In this document: one piece after another, positions 1 through 5,169 of the stretch
How the letters are laid out: each line of letters starts with the position of its first letter
How positions within the stretch are numbered: the first letter of the stretch is position 1
Source: Burkholderiaceae bacterium
Lineage (GTDB): Bacteria > Pseudomonadota > Gammaproteobacteria > Burkholderiales > Burkholderiaceae_C
Assembly (NCBI GenBank): GCA_017999135.1
Contig: JAGOBT010000279.1
Coordinates: 1-5,169 of the forward strand
Direction: 5' to 3'
DNA length: 5,169 nucleotides
Made by a program: the position numbers and the translations under genes
Notes under the pieces: model-generated
The model's input: only the letters and a program-made list of their open reading frames with translations
What the model was told of the DNA's origin: nothing
The model's database searches: none

Positions 1-1373
1 GCGAACGCCCCGCGTGACAAGTACAGGTCGGCATTGAACAGCGGGAAGGCGCCGCGCTCGGCGGCCAGGTCGGCGCTGGCGCCGTAGGCGGCGTCGCGCA
101 TCACGGCCGAGATGCGGGCGGCCATGGCGCGGGCCGGCGCGGTGTCGTAGCGCAGGCCCAGCATCACCAGCGCATCGCCCAGGCCGGTGAAGCCCAGGCC
201 GACGCGGCGCTTGGCACGGGCCTCGGCCTGCTGCTGCGGCAGCGGCCAGACCGTGACGTCGAGCACGTTGTCCAGCATGCGGGTGGCCACCGCGCACACC
301 TGGGCAAAGCCGGCGTCGTCGAAGTCGGCATCGGGCTCGAACGGCCGCTGCACGAAGTGCGTGAGGTCGACGCTGCCGAGGCAGCAGCAGCCGTAAGGCG
401 GAAGCGGTTGCTCAGCGCACGGGTTGGTCGCCGCAATCGTCTCGCAATACCCCAGGTTGTTGTCGTTGTTGATGCGGTCGAGGAACAGCACGCCCGGCTC
501 GGCATGGTCGTAGGTGCTGCGCATGATCTGGTCCCACAGCGTGCGGGCGCGCAGCGTGCGGTAGACCCACAGGCCGTCGGCGCGCTGCTTCGCGCCCGCC
601 GCCTTCAGCGTGGGGCCGGGTTCGGCCTTGTGCACCAGGGCGAAGTCGCCATCGGCGGCCACGGCCTGCATGAAGTCGTCGGTGATGCCCACCGAGATGT
701 TGAAGTTGCGCAGGTCGCCCGAATCCTTGGCGCGGATGAAGGCCTCGACATCGGGGTGGTCGCAGCGCAGCACCGCCATCTGCGCGCCACGGCGGCTGCC
801 GGCGGACTCCACCGTCTCGCAGCTGCGGTCGAACACCCGCATGTAGCTGACCGGGCCGCTGGCACTGCTCTGCGTGGGCGCCACCCAGGCGCCCTGCGGG
901 CGGATGCGGGAGAAGTCATAACCCACGCCACCACCGCGGCGCATGGTCTCGGCGGCCTCGGTCAGGGCGGTGTAGATGCCGGCAAAGCCTTCTTCGGGCT
1001 GCGAGATCGAATCACCCACCGGCTGCACGAAGCAGTTGATCAGCGTTGCCGCCAGCGGCGTGCCGGCGGCCGAGTTGATGCGCCCGGCCGGCACGAAGCC
1101 GCGCCGCTGGGCGTCCAGGAACTTCGCGGCCCAGGCGGCGCGCTGCTCGGGCGGCTCGGCCTCGGCCAGGGCACGGGCCACGCGCTGGCGCACGTCGTCC
1201 AGCGTGGCCTCGTCGCCCTTGGCGTACTTCTCGGCCAGCACCTCGGCGCTGATGGCCTGGGGGGGCAGATTGGCGCGGCTGGGGGCGGCGGCCGGCGCGG
1301 TGCCGGCGCCGCGGGCACGGGCGGAGGCGCGGGTGGAGGCGGTGGAGGTGCCGGTGGAGGACGGGTTGCTCAT
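1..1373 (-). CDS. nrdJ: Adenosylcobalamin-dependent (class II) ribonucleotide reductase, N-terminal 457 residues (3' end outside window)
   Basis: Reduces ribonucleotides to deoxyribonucleotides in the cytoplasm, using coenzyme B12 to generate the active-site thiyl radical. I translated it from the reverse complement of ATG 1373-1371; the frame is open to the window edge, so the C-terminal part of the barrel and the C-terminal redox cysteines are not visible. Landmarks: a Ser/Thr/Ala/Arg-rich low-complexity tail (residues 2-35); [12 protein letters not shown] with the first redox cysteine C114; [11 protein letters not shown] (145-155); FNISV (224-228); the catalytic loop NPCAE (N317, C319, E321) followed by [12 protein letters not shown], whose C330 aligns with the second redox cysteine; and [10 protein letters not shown] (391-400). 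By family knowledge C319 is the thiyl site, with N317 and E321 as partners. The common motif is NPCGE; alanine replaces glycine here. No ATP-cone is evident. A modest Shine-Dalgarno, GAAAGA (1385-1380), lies 6 bases before the start. Divergent from the thioesterase gene. Confidence 0.95.
   Translation of the reverse strand, partial: MSNPSSTGTSTASTRASARARGAGTAPAAAPSRANLPPQAISAEVLAEKYAKGDEATLDDVRQRVARALAEAEPPEQRAAWAAKFLDAQRRGFVPAGRINSAAGTPLAATLINCFVQPVGDSISQPEEGFAGIYTALTEAAETMRRGGGVGYDFSRIRPQGAWVAPTQSSASGPVSYMRVFDRSCETVESAGSRRGAQMAVLRCDHPDVEAFIRAKDSGDLRNFNISVGITDDFMQAVAADGDFALVHKAEPGPTLKAAGAKQRADGLWVYRTLRARTLWDQIMRSTYDHAEPGVLFLDRINNDNNLGYCETIAATNPCAEQPLPPYGCCCLGSVDLTHFVQRPFEPDADFDDAGFAQVCAVATRMLDNVLDVTVWPLPQQQAEARAKRRVGLGFTGLGDALVMLGLRYDTAPARAMAARISAVMRDAAYGASADLAAERGAFPLFNADLYLSRGAF
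1321..1361. repeat. Imperfect GGTGGAGGC-type repeat coding the NrdJ N-terminal tail
   Basis: The plus strand carries closely spaced GGAGGC, GGTGGAGG and GGTGGAGGTG units. Read on the minus strand they encode the Ser/Thr/Ala/Arg-rich segment at about residues 5-18 of NrdJ. The array is short and degenerate, and looks like expansion of a disordered tail rather than a mobile or regulatory repeat. The G-runs are only two bases long, so a stable quadruplex is doubtful. Confidence 0.45.
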
Positions 1374-1463
1374 CGGGTGTCTTTCAGGGCCTGGCGTGCG
1401 GGCAGGCCCGACAGTGTGGGGCAGCGGGCCGCCAGCGGCTTGATGCGCCGCAAGGGGTGCGGC

Positions 1464-1479
1464 CTGAAGGTTTATACAG
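1464..1479 (-). promoter_or_regulatory. LexA (SOS)-type operator with overlapping -10-like element
   Basis: On the plus strand the site reads CTGA-N8-ACAG; on the minus strand CTGT-ATAAACCT-TCAG. The proteobacterial LexA consensus is CTGT-N8-ACAG, so 7 of the 8 conserved half-site bases match, and the bases flanking the good half (TACTGTATAAA) also match the usual AT-rich context. The minus-strand hexamer TATAAA (1476-1471) lies inside the site and resembles a -10 box; no good -35 is visible at normal spacing. The site is 90 bases upstream of the NrdJ start and 153 bases upstream of the thioesterase start, in the only AT-rich island of the divergent region, so it could act on either gene. Regulation is inferred. 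Confidence 0.55.
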
Positions 1480-1486
1480 TATTCCC

Positions 1487-1503
1487 GGCTGGCCGGGCCA
1501 GCC
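1487..1503. repeat. Perfect 7-bp inverted repeat (GGCTGGC/GCCAGCC)
   Basis: The arms 1487-1493 and 1497-1503 are exact reverse complements separated by CGG. It sits 7 bases from the LexA-like box, where the -35 region of a leftward promoter would fall. No T-run follows on either strand, so it is not an intrinsic terminator. It could be a protein-binding site or chance in GC-rich DNA. Confidence 0.4.
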
Positions 1504-1515
1504 CCGCAAACACCC

Positions 1516-1530
1516 CCGACGGCCCGTCGG
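1516..1530. repeat. Perfect 15-bp palindrome (CCGACGG-C-CCGTCGG)
   Basis: The arms 1516-1522 and 1524-1530 are exact reverse complements around a single central base. Such a tight dyad suits a dimeric DNA-binding protein better than an RNA hairpin, which would have to open the centre as a loop and has no T-run. The protein is unknown. It lies between the divergent NrdJ and thioesterase genes. Confidence 0.35.
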
Positions 1531-1632
1531 CGGCCACTTGACAAGACCAGCCGGCCTCGATGAGCGCCACCGCCGCCGGCCGCGTCCCTTGCCGGACAGC
1601 CGCACGCCGGCCCGGCCGGCACACTGCGCCGC

Positions 1633-2463
1633 ATGTCCGCACCCCACCCCTTCGACGCCGCCATCGCCCTGGCACCCACCGGCACCGACGCCTTCAGCGG
1701 CGCCACCCATCCCGCCTACTGGAACATGGTTGGCCCCTTCGGCGGCCTGACCGCCGCGGTGGCGCTGAACGCGGTGCTGCAGCACCCGCAGCTGCTGGGC
1801 GAGCCGGTGTCGCTGACCGTCAACTTCGCCGGCCCGGTCACCCAGGGGCCGTTCACCGCCCGCGCCCGGCCGGCCCGCACCAACCGCAGCACCCAGCACT
1901 GGTGGGTGGACCTGGTGCAGACCGGTGCCGACGGCAGCGAGCAGGTGAGCACCACCGCCACCGTGGTGACCGCCGCCCGCCGGCCCACCTGGGGCGCCAG
2001 CGACGCCCCCATGCCGGCGGTTCCGGCACCCGATGCCGTGCCGCGGTCCGACCGCAGCGGCGGCCCGGTGGCCTGGATCGCGCGCTACGAGGTGCGGTCG
2101 CTGCAGGGAGATCTGCCGCAGCAGTGGGACGGCCAGACCGCCGACGACACCCTCACCCGCTGGTGGCTGCGCGACGACCCGCCGCGGCCGCTGGACTTCG
2201 CCTCGCTCACCGCCATGGCCGACGTGTTCTTCCCGCGGGTGTGGCTGCGCCGCGCCACCCGGGTGCCGGTGGGCACGGTGTCGATGACGGTGTACTTCCA
2301 TGCCGACGGCGCCCAGCTGGCCAGCTGCGGCAGCGGCCACCTGCTGGCCGAGGCACGGGCGCTGAACTTCCGCCACGGGTTCTTCGACCAGACTGGCCTG
2401 CTGTGGAACGCCCAGGGCCACCTGCTGTGCAGCACCCACCAGATCGTCTACTACAAGGAATGA
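1633..2463 (+). CDS. Acyl-CoA thioesterase, double-hotdog (TesB-like / 4HBT_3) family
   Basis: Predicted cytoplasmic enzyme hydrolysing an acyl-CoA to free acid and CoA; the acyl chain cannot be read from sequence. At 276 residues it has the usual length of a two-hotdog thioesterase. The first hotdog contains the helix segment [19 protein letters not shown] (30-48), with the GPFGG turn typical of this family. The second starts near residue 185. D197 (in [13 protein letters not shown]) and Q270 (in CSTHQIVYY) sit where E. coli TesB has its catalytic Asp and Gln, and T215 may be the Thr of that triad; this alignment was made by eye. ATG 1633 is the only plausible start: an in-frame TGA at 1561 closes the frame, and no ATG, GTG or TTG lies between. 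No clear Shine-Dalgarno precedes it. The enoyl-CoA hydratase begins 7 bases after the stop, so the two are probably co-transcribed and act on related acyl-CoA substrates. Confidence 0.85.
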   Translation: MSAPHPFDAAIALAPTGTDAFSGATHPAYWNMVGPFGGLTAAVALNAVLQHPQLLGEPVSLTVNFAGPVTQGPFTARARPARTNRSTQHWWVDLVQTGADGSEQVSTTATVVTAARRPTWGASDAPMPAVPAPDAVPRSDRSGGPVAWIARYEVRSLQGDLPQQWDGQTADDTLTRWWLRDDPPRPLDFASLTAMADVFFPRVWLRRATRVPVGTVSMTVYFHADGAQLASCGSGHLLAEARALNFRHGFFDQTGLLWNAQGHLLCSTHQIVYYKE

Positions 2464-2470
2464 GTGCCCC

Positions 2471-3232
2471 ATGACCAGCAGCCACGCCATCGCCGTCGAC
2501 GACCAGGGCGTTGCCACGCTCACCATCGCGGGCCGCAAGGCGCTGAACATCATCGGCACGCCCGAGATCACCGCGCTCACCGCCGCCCTGCAGCAACTGG
2601 CCAATGACCCGCGCCTGCGCGTGCTGGTGCTGCGCGGCCGCGACGACCAGGCCTGGATCGGCGGCGCCGACATCCACGAAATGGCCCTGCTGACGCCCGA
2701 CACCGCAGCCGCCTTCATCACCCGGCTGAAAGACCTGTGCGAGGCGATCCGGCTGTTCCCGGTGCCGGTGATCGCCCGGCTGGCCGGCTGGTGCCTGGGC
2801 GGCGGGCTGGAAGCGGCGCTGGCCTGCGACCTGCGGCTGGGCAGCAGCCAGTCGCAGTACGGCATGCCCGAAGTGAAGGTGGGCATCCCGTCGGTCATCC
2901 ACGCGGCCATGCTGCCGCGGCGGGTGGGCATGTCGGCGGCCACCTGGCTGCTGCTGACCGGCGAGACCATCGGCGCCGACGAGGCCCTGCGCATCGACCT
3001 GCTGCACCAGGTGCATGCGCCCGAGGCGCTGGACGCTGCGGTGCAGGCCACCGCCCGTCAGCTGGCCGGCCTGGGCCCGCAGGTGCTGCGCCAGCAGAAG
3101 CGGCTGCTGCGCGACTGGGAGCGCCTGCCGCTGGAAACCAGCATCCAGCAAAGCGTGGCCGAATTCGCCCGCGCCTTCACCACCGGCGAGCCGCAGCAGC
3201 ACATGCAGGCGTTCCTGCAGCGCCGGCGTTGA
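2471..3232 (+). CDS. Enoyl-CoA hydratase/isomerase (crotonase) family protein
   Basis: Crotonase-fold enzyme, most likely adding water to a trans-2-enoyl-CoA. The 253 residues match the usual length of about 250-260. Oxyanion-hole segments are visible: WIGGADIHEM (62-71), with GGAD at 64-67, and GWCLGGGLEAALACDLRLGS (106-125). E114, directly after GGGL, and E134, in YGMPEVKVGIPS, align with the two catalytic glutamates of rat mitochondrial hydratase (E144 and E164), so hydratase chemistry is supported over non-hydratase members that lack one of them. The N-terminal strand reads TIAGRKALNIIGT, without the common arginine-proline before the LN, as in a subgroup of the family. ATG 2471 is chosen: AAGGA at 2455-2459, inside the end of the thioesterase gene, is 11 bases upstream, and nearby GTG 2464 is out of frame. 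The substrate, and any link to beta-oxidation or aromatic catabolism, cannot be assigned. Confidence 0.9.
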   Translation: MTSSHAIAVDDQGVATLTIAGRKALNIIGTPEITALTAALQQLANDPRLRVLVLRGRDDQAWIGGADIHEMALLTPDTAAAFITRLKDLCEAIRLFPVPVIARLAGWCLGGGLEAALACDLRLGSSQSQYGMPEVKVGIPSVIHAAMLPRRVGMSAATWLLLTGETIGADEALRIDLLHQVHAPEALDAAVQATARQLAGLGPQVLRQQKRLLRDWERLPLETSIQQSVAEFARAFTTGEPQQHMQAFLQRRR

Positions 3233-3260
3233 TCCAGCGCAAGGCCGTACGCCATCGCCA

Positions 3261-3278
3261 GTTCGTGGGGACGTGAAC
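3261..3278 (+). other. Possible weak hairpin after the acyl-CoA unit
   Basis: As RNA, GUUCGUG (3261-3267) can pair with CGUGAAC (3272-3278) around a GGGA loop, using five Watson-Crick and two G-U pairs. It lies 28 bases after the hydratase stop, where a terminator would be expected, but no U-run follows. An intrinsic terminator is therefore not supported; it may be a chance stem or a 3'-end stabilising element. Confidence 0.25.
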
Positions 3279-3287
3279 CCGCGCACC

Positions 3288-3308
3288 ATGCGTATCAGAT
3301 GCATCAGA
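3288..3308. promoter_or_regulatory. Candidate operator of the toxin-antitoxin unit (direct repeat plus imperfect palindrome)
   Basis: Two direct copies, ATGC-GT-ATCAG (3288-3298) and ATGC-ATCAG (3299-3307), differ only by a GT insertion. Overlapping them, 3295-3308 is a 14-bp dyad with 12 symmetric bases around the perfect core GATGCATC (3298-3305). Ribbon-helix-helix antitoxins usually repress their own operon by binding short repeated or palindromic sites. This site is 79 bases upstream of the antitoxin start, in a segment less GC-rich than its surroundings. Binding is inferred from position and symmetry only. Confidence 0.45.
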
Positions 3309-3375
3309 GTGCGGTCTGTGCAAGGGCGGTCCGGTGCCACATGGGGTGGCTGCGGCCGCCGGAGGCAGAAACGAC

Positions 3376-3380
3376 GGGAG
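3376..3380 (+). promoter_or_regulatory. Ribosome binding site fixing the antitoxin start
   Basis: GGGAG ends 7 bases before ATG 3388. This favours ATG 3388 over the in-frame ATG 3334, which would add 18 poorly conserved-looking residues and has no comparable purine-rich site in front. Confidence 0.65.
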
Positions 3381-3387
3381 CGTTGGC

Positions 3388-3639
3388 ATGGCCAACCTGA
3401 CATTGACGGTGGATGCAGACCTGATCCGGCGGGCACGGGTGCGCGCCATCCAGGAGGGCACCTCGCTCAGCGCCAAGGTGCGCGAATTCCTGCAGCAGTA
3501 CGTGGACGGCGGCAGCCACGGCGCCGTGGCCGACCGCGAGGCTGCCGCATTGCAGTTGTTGCGGCTGATGGACGCGGCCACCGCCAGCCAGCCGGCTGAT
3601 GGCGTGGCGCCAGCCGGACCGGCAGCCGCCCGGGGTTGA
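3388..3639 (+). CDS. Ribbon-helix-helix antitoxin (VapB/CopG-like)
   Basis: An 83-residue protein predicted to bind DNA as a dimer through a ribbon-helix-helix fold and to neutralise the PIN toxin encoded next. The N-terminal strand is NLTLTVD (3-9), followed by a first helix (about 10-24, rich in Arg and Ala), the turn GTSLS, and a second helix (about 27-41, AKVREFLQQYV). The tail from about residue 44 is Ala/Pro-rich and probably flexible, as expected for the segment that wraps the toxin. The start at 3388 is set by GGGAG 7 bases upstream. The toxin gene begins 21 bases after the stop, the usual antitoxin-first order, and autoregulation through the repeat at 3288-3308 is plausible. The exact antitoxin family cannot be fixed by eye; a stand-alone small RHH repressor is the alternative but is unlikely given the partner. 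Confidence 0.8.
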   Translation: MANLTLTVDADLIRRARVRAIQEGTSLSAKVREFLQQYVDGGSHGAVADREAAALQLLRLMDAATASQPADGVAPAGPAAARG

Positions 3640-3660
3640 GAGCTTGTAAAGAGATGAATC

Positions 3661-4086
3661 GTGGCCGTGTTCTTCGATGCCAGCGTGCTGGTGCAATGCA
3701 CCAACGCCCAGGCACCCGACAAGATGGGGCGTGCGCGCAGCCTGGTGGCCCATGCCACGCTGACCGGCAGCGCCATGGTCAGCGCTGCCGGCCTGGCCGA
3801 TCTGTACCAGCGGCTGGTGGCCGAACAGGCCGTGCCACCCGACCGGGCCCAGGCCCTGGTGCTGGCCTGCGCCGACTGGCAGGTGGTGCCGGTCGACAGC
3901 GCCCTGCTGCGCGCCGGCATGGACCTGGCCGGCCTGTTCCGCCTGCCGCTGTGTGACGCCATCACCGTGCAGGCGGCCATCCAGGCCGGCGCCAGCACGC
4001 TGTATGCCGACCATCTGCAGCATGGCCAGCGCTGGGGCGGGCTGACGCTGGTGAACCCGTTCCTGGGGCCGGCCGGCAGCCGCTGA
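3661..4086 (+). CDS. PIN-domain toxin (VapC-like ribonuclease), with altered acidic residues
   Basis: A 141-residue PIN-domain protein, the size of a VapC toxin; these are Mg2+-dependent endoribonucleases that block translation by cutting RNA. The opening FFDASVLVQ carries the first catalytic Asp (D6), LCDAITVQAA carries D99, and the end TLYADHLQHGQRWGGLTLVNPF is the characteristic PIN C-terminus. Two sites differ from the usual pattern: the Glu expected in a helix such as LNELY is Asp (D47, in LADLY), and the usual ED before LQHG reads DH (D117, H118). Activity may thus be retained with altered geometry or be reduced. The start is taken as GTG 3661, with AAAGAG (3648-3653) 7 bases upstream; ATG 3654 is out of frame, and GTG 3667 is a possible alternative. 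The stop lies 22 bases from that of the convergent permease gene. Confidence 0.82.
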   Translation: MAVFFDASVLVQCTNAQAPDKMGRARSLVAHATLTGSAMVSAAGLADLYQRLVAEQAVPPDRAQALVLACADWQVVPVDSALLRAGMDLAGLFRLPLCDAITVQAAIQAGASTLYADHLQHGQRWGGLTLVNPFLGPAGSR

Positions 4087-4108
4087 TGGCGACGGGCCCG
4101 CGGCGCGG

Positions 4109-5005
4109 TCAGTGGCTGCGCGTGCCCAGCCAGGTGCCGGCCAGCACCGCCGCCAGGCCCACGCCGTGCCACACCGTCAGCGGCTCGCCGAGCAGCAGCA
4201 CCGCGAACAGCACGCCGAAGATCGGCACCCAGTACGAATACAGCGCGGTGCGGGCCACGCCCAGCACCATCAGCGCGCGGTTCCAGACGATGCCGCCCAG
4301 CGCGGTGGCCAGCAGGCCCGACACGCCGATCAGCACCACGGTCATGCCGTCGATGCGGCTGGCGTCGTACACCAGCGGCGACGGCCGCAGCCCCACATGC
4401 AGCAGCAGCAGCACGGTGCCGATGACATTGAGCACCGCGCTGATGAACAGCGGGTCGATGCCACGCGCCAGGCGCTGCACCATCACGCCACCCAGCACCC
4501 AGGTGGTGACCGAGCACAGCACCAGCAGGTCGCCCAGCCCGGCACCGCCCAGCGCCATGCCGGGCCGGTGCAGCACCACCGCGGCCACGCCGCCAAAGCC
4601 CAGCGCCACGCCCAGGATGCGCGGCGGGCTCAGCCGGTCGCCCAGCAGCACCACCGCCAGCAGCGACGAGACCAGCGGGTTCAGCGCAATGATCAGCGCC
4701 GCATTGGCCGCATTGGTGCCGGCCACACCGTGGACGAAGAAGATCTGGTTGATGTAGACCATCAGGAACGCGCAGCCGGCCAGCGCCCCCCACTGCCGGC
4801 GCGACAACTGCGGCCAGGGCATGCGGCGCCAGGCCACCACCGCCGCCACCGCCACCGCCGCCACCAGCATGCGCAGCACCGACACCAGCAGCGGCTCCAT
4901 CTGCACCAGCAGCAGTTTCACCACCGACAGGTTGGCGCCCCACACCGCGGCGGTGCCCAGCAGCAGCGCCTGCAAGCCCCGGGTGGCGGGCGCGGGGCCG
5001 CTCAC
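4109..5005 (-). CDS. EamA-domain drug/metabolite transporter (DMT) superfamily permease
   Basis: An integral inner-membrane protein of 298 residues with two EamA repeats, the standard ten-helix DMT arrangement. Hydrophobic segments lie at roughly 12-30, 36-58, 72-92, 98-121, 129-146, 157-176, 184-204, 219-239, 246-271 and 277-294. Each repeat ends with the family pattern: ALNPLVSSLLAVVLLGDRLS then a final helix (107-146), and YWVPIFGVLFAVLLLGEPLT then a final helix (258-295). DMT members export or import small metabolites such as amino acids, drugs or sugar acids; substrate cannot be read here. It starts with GTG 5005-5003 inside the end of the upstream aldolase gene; the 4-base GTGA overlap implies translational coupling. 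A role linked to the galactonate-type pathway is possible but unproven, since EamA genes often sit in operons with unrelated substrates. Confidence 0.9.
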   Translation of the reverse strand: MSGPAPATRGLQALLLGTAAVWGANLSVVKLLLVQMEPLLVSVLRMLVAAVAVAAVVAWRRMPWPQLSRRQWGALAGCAFLMVYINQIFFVHGVAGTNAANAALIIALNPLVSSLLAVVLLGDRLSPPRILGVALGFGGVAAVVLHRPGMALGGAGLGDLLVLCSVTTWVLGGVMVQRLARGIDPLFISAVLNVIGTVLLLLHVGLRPSPLVYDASRIDGMTVVLIGVSGLLATALGGIVWNRALMVLGVARTALYSYWVPIFGVLFAVLLLGEPLTVWHGVGLAAVLAGTWLGTRSH

Positions 5006-5169
5006 GCCAGTGCCTGCCAGGCCTGGGCAAAGCGCCGGGCCTGGGCGGCCACGTCGGCCACCGCCATGCCGGGCTTGTACAGCGCCGATCCGATGCCGGC
5101 GCCGGCCGCGCCGGCGGCACGCCAGCCGGCCAGGTTCTCAGGCGTGATGCCGCCCACCGGCAGCACCGC
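5002..5169 (-). CDS. dgoA: 2-dehydro-3-deoxy-6-phosphogalactonate aldolase, C-terminal 55 residues (5' end outside window)
   Basis: Fragment of a class I aldolase of the KDPG/KDPGal family, which splits 2-dehydro-3-deoxy-6-phosphogalactonate into pyruvate and glyceraldehyde 3-phosphate in the De Ley-Doudoroff galactose/galactonate route. Visible are PVGGITPENLAGW (fragment residues 4-16) and GAGIGSALYKPGM (23-35). The GGI and GS turns belong to the phosphate-binding end of the barrel. The GSALYKPG ending resembles DgoA rather than Eda, whose equivalent region usually reads like GGSWL. The Schiff-base lysine lies upstream, outside the window. The frame runs open to position 5169 and stops at TGA 5004-5002, overlapping the permease start by 4 bases, so the two are co-transcribed leftward. 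The family is clear; the choice of KDPGal over KDPG specificity rests on this short tail. Confidence 0.82.
   Translation of the reverse strand, partial: AVLPVGGITPENLAGWRAAGAAGAGIGSALYKPGMAVADVAAQARRFAQAWQALA

Noticed and set aside
357..1541. Long plus-strand open frame of 394 codons opposite nrdJ
   Set aside because: It is antisense to a clearly recognisable ribonucleotide reductase, and its product is Gly/Ala/Arg/His-rich without a domain; high GC leaves such frames open by chance.
1538..1543. Perfect TTGACA as a -35 box for the rightward thioesterase gene
   Set aside because: At 16-18 base spacing the sequence is GC-rich with nothing like a -10 box, so a sigma-70 promoter is not supported.
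1374..1632. Cobalamin riboswitch controlling the B12-dependent reductase
   Set aside because: The region does not show the conserved B12-box and multi-stem core on the minus strand; the plus-strand GCCACTTG is on the wrong strand and isolated.
1384..3051. Minus-strand open frame of 555 codons, with a related frame at 2207-3436
   Set aside because: Both lie opposite the thioesterase and hydratase genes, which have real family motifs; the antisense products are low-complexity.
3255..3288. tRNA-like 3' end (GTTCG followed by CGCGCACCA)
   Set aside because: There is no TTCGANTC loop, no matching acceptor stem and no anticodon arm upstream; the region before it is the end of the hydratase gene.
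4087..4108. Bidirectional terminator between the convergent toxin and permease genes
   Set aside because: There is an 8-bp palindrome CGGGCCCG (4093-4100) but no T-run on either strand and no loop-sized centre.
4834..4866. CCACCGCCG-like short repeat on the plus strand
   Set aside because: It is the antisense of an Ala/Val-rich membrane helix in the permease (about residues 47-58) and is explained by codon use.
3177..5120. Minus-strand open frame of 647 codons covering the toxin-antitoxin and permease region
   Set aside because: It is an out-of-frame shadow of the permease gene and antisense to the PIN toxin, and has no recognisable domain.

Overview
The window is very GC-rich with strong G/C third-position codon bias. 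Its gene content (B12-dependent ribonucleotide reductase, an acyl-CoA gene pair, a VapBC-like module, a galactonate-type aldolase) suggests a betaproteobacterium, probably Burkholderiales. That placement is an inference from gene style, not from a marker gene. There are seven protein-coding genes, two of them cut by the window edges, and no rRNA, tRNA, CRISPR array or insertion sequence was seen.

Layout. Positions 1-1373 (minus strand) hold the N-terminal 457 codons of a class II, adenosylcobalamin-dependent ribonucleotide reductase. A 259-base divergent intergenic region (1374-1632) follows. It contains one AT-rich island with a LexA/SOS-type box and two perfect inverted repeats. Rightward from 1633 runs a two-gene unit: a double-hotdog acyl-CoA thioesterase and, 7 bases after its stop, an enoyl-CoA hydratase/isomerase with both catalytic glutamates. 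After 155 bases carrying a candidate operator comes a type II toxin-antitoxin-like pair (3388-4086): a ribbon-helix-helix antitoxin and a PIN-domain toxin. Convergent to it on the minus strand are an EamA/DMT-family permease (4109-5005) and the C-terminus of a 2-dehydro-3-deoxy-6-phosphogalactonate aldolase (5002-5169). These two overlap by 4 bases, so they are very likely one operon entering from beyond the right edge.

How the genes relate. The window joins at least four independent units rather than one system: nucleotide reduction, acyl-CoA metabolism, a toxin-antitoxin module, and the end of a sugar-acid catabolic operon. The most useful regulatory observation is the LexA-like box overlapping a -10-like element upstream of the ribonucleotide reductase, which would tie dNTP supply to DNA damage. 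The most useful protein-level observation is that the PIN toxin has non-standard residues at two expected acidic active-site positions. I found no convincing evidence of a wholly undescribed system.
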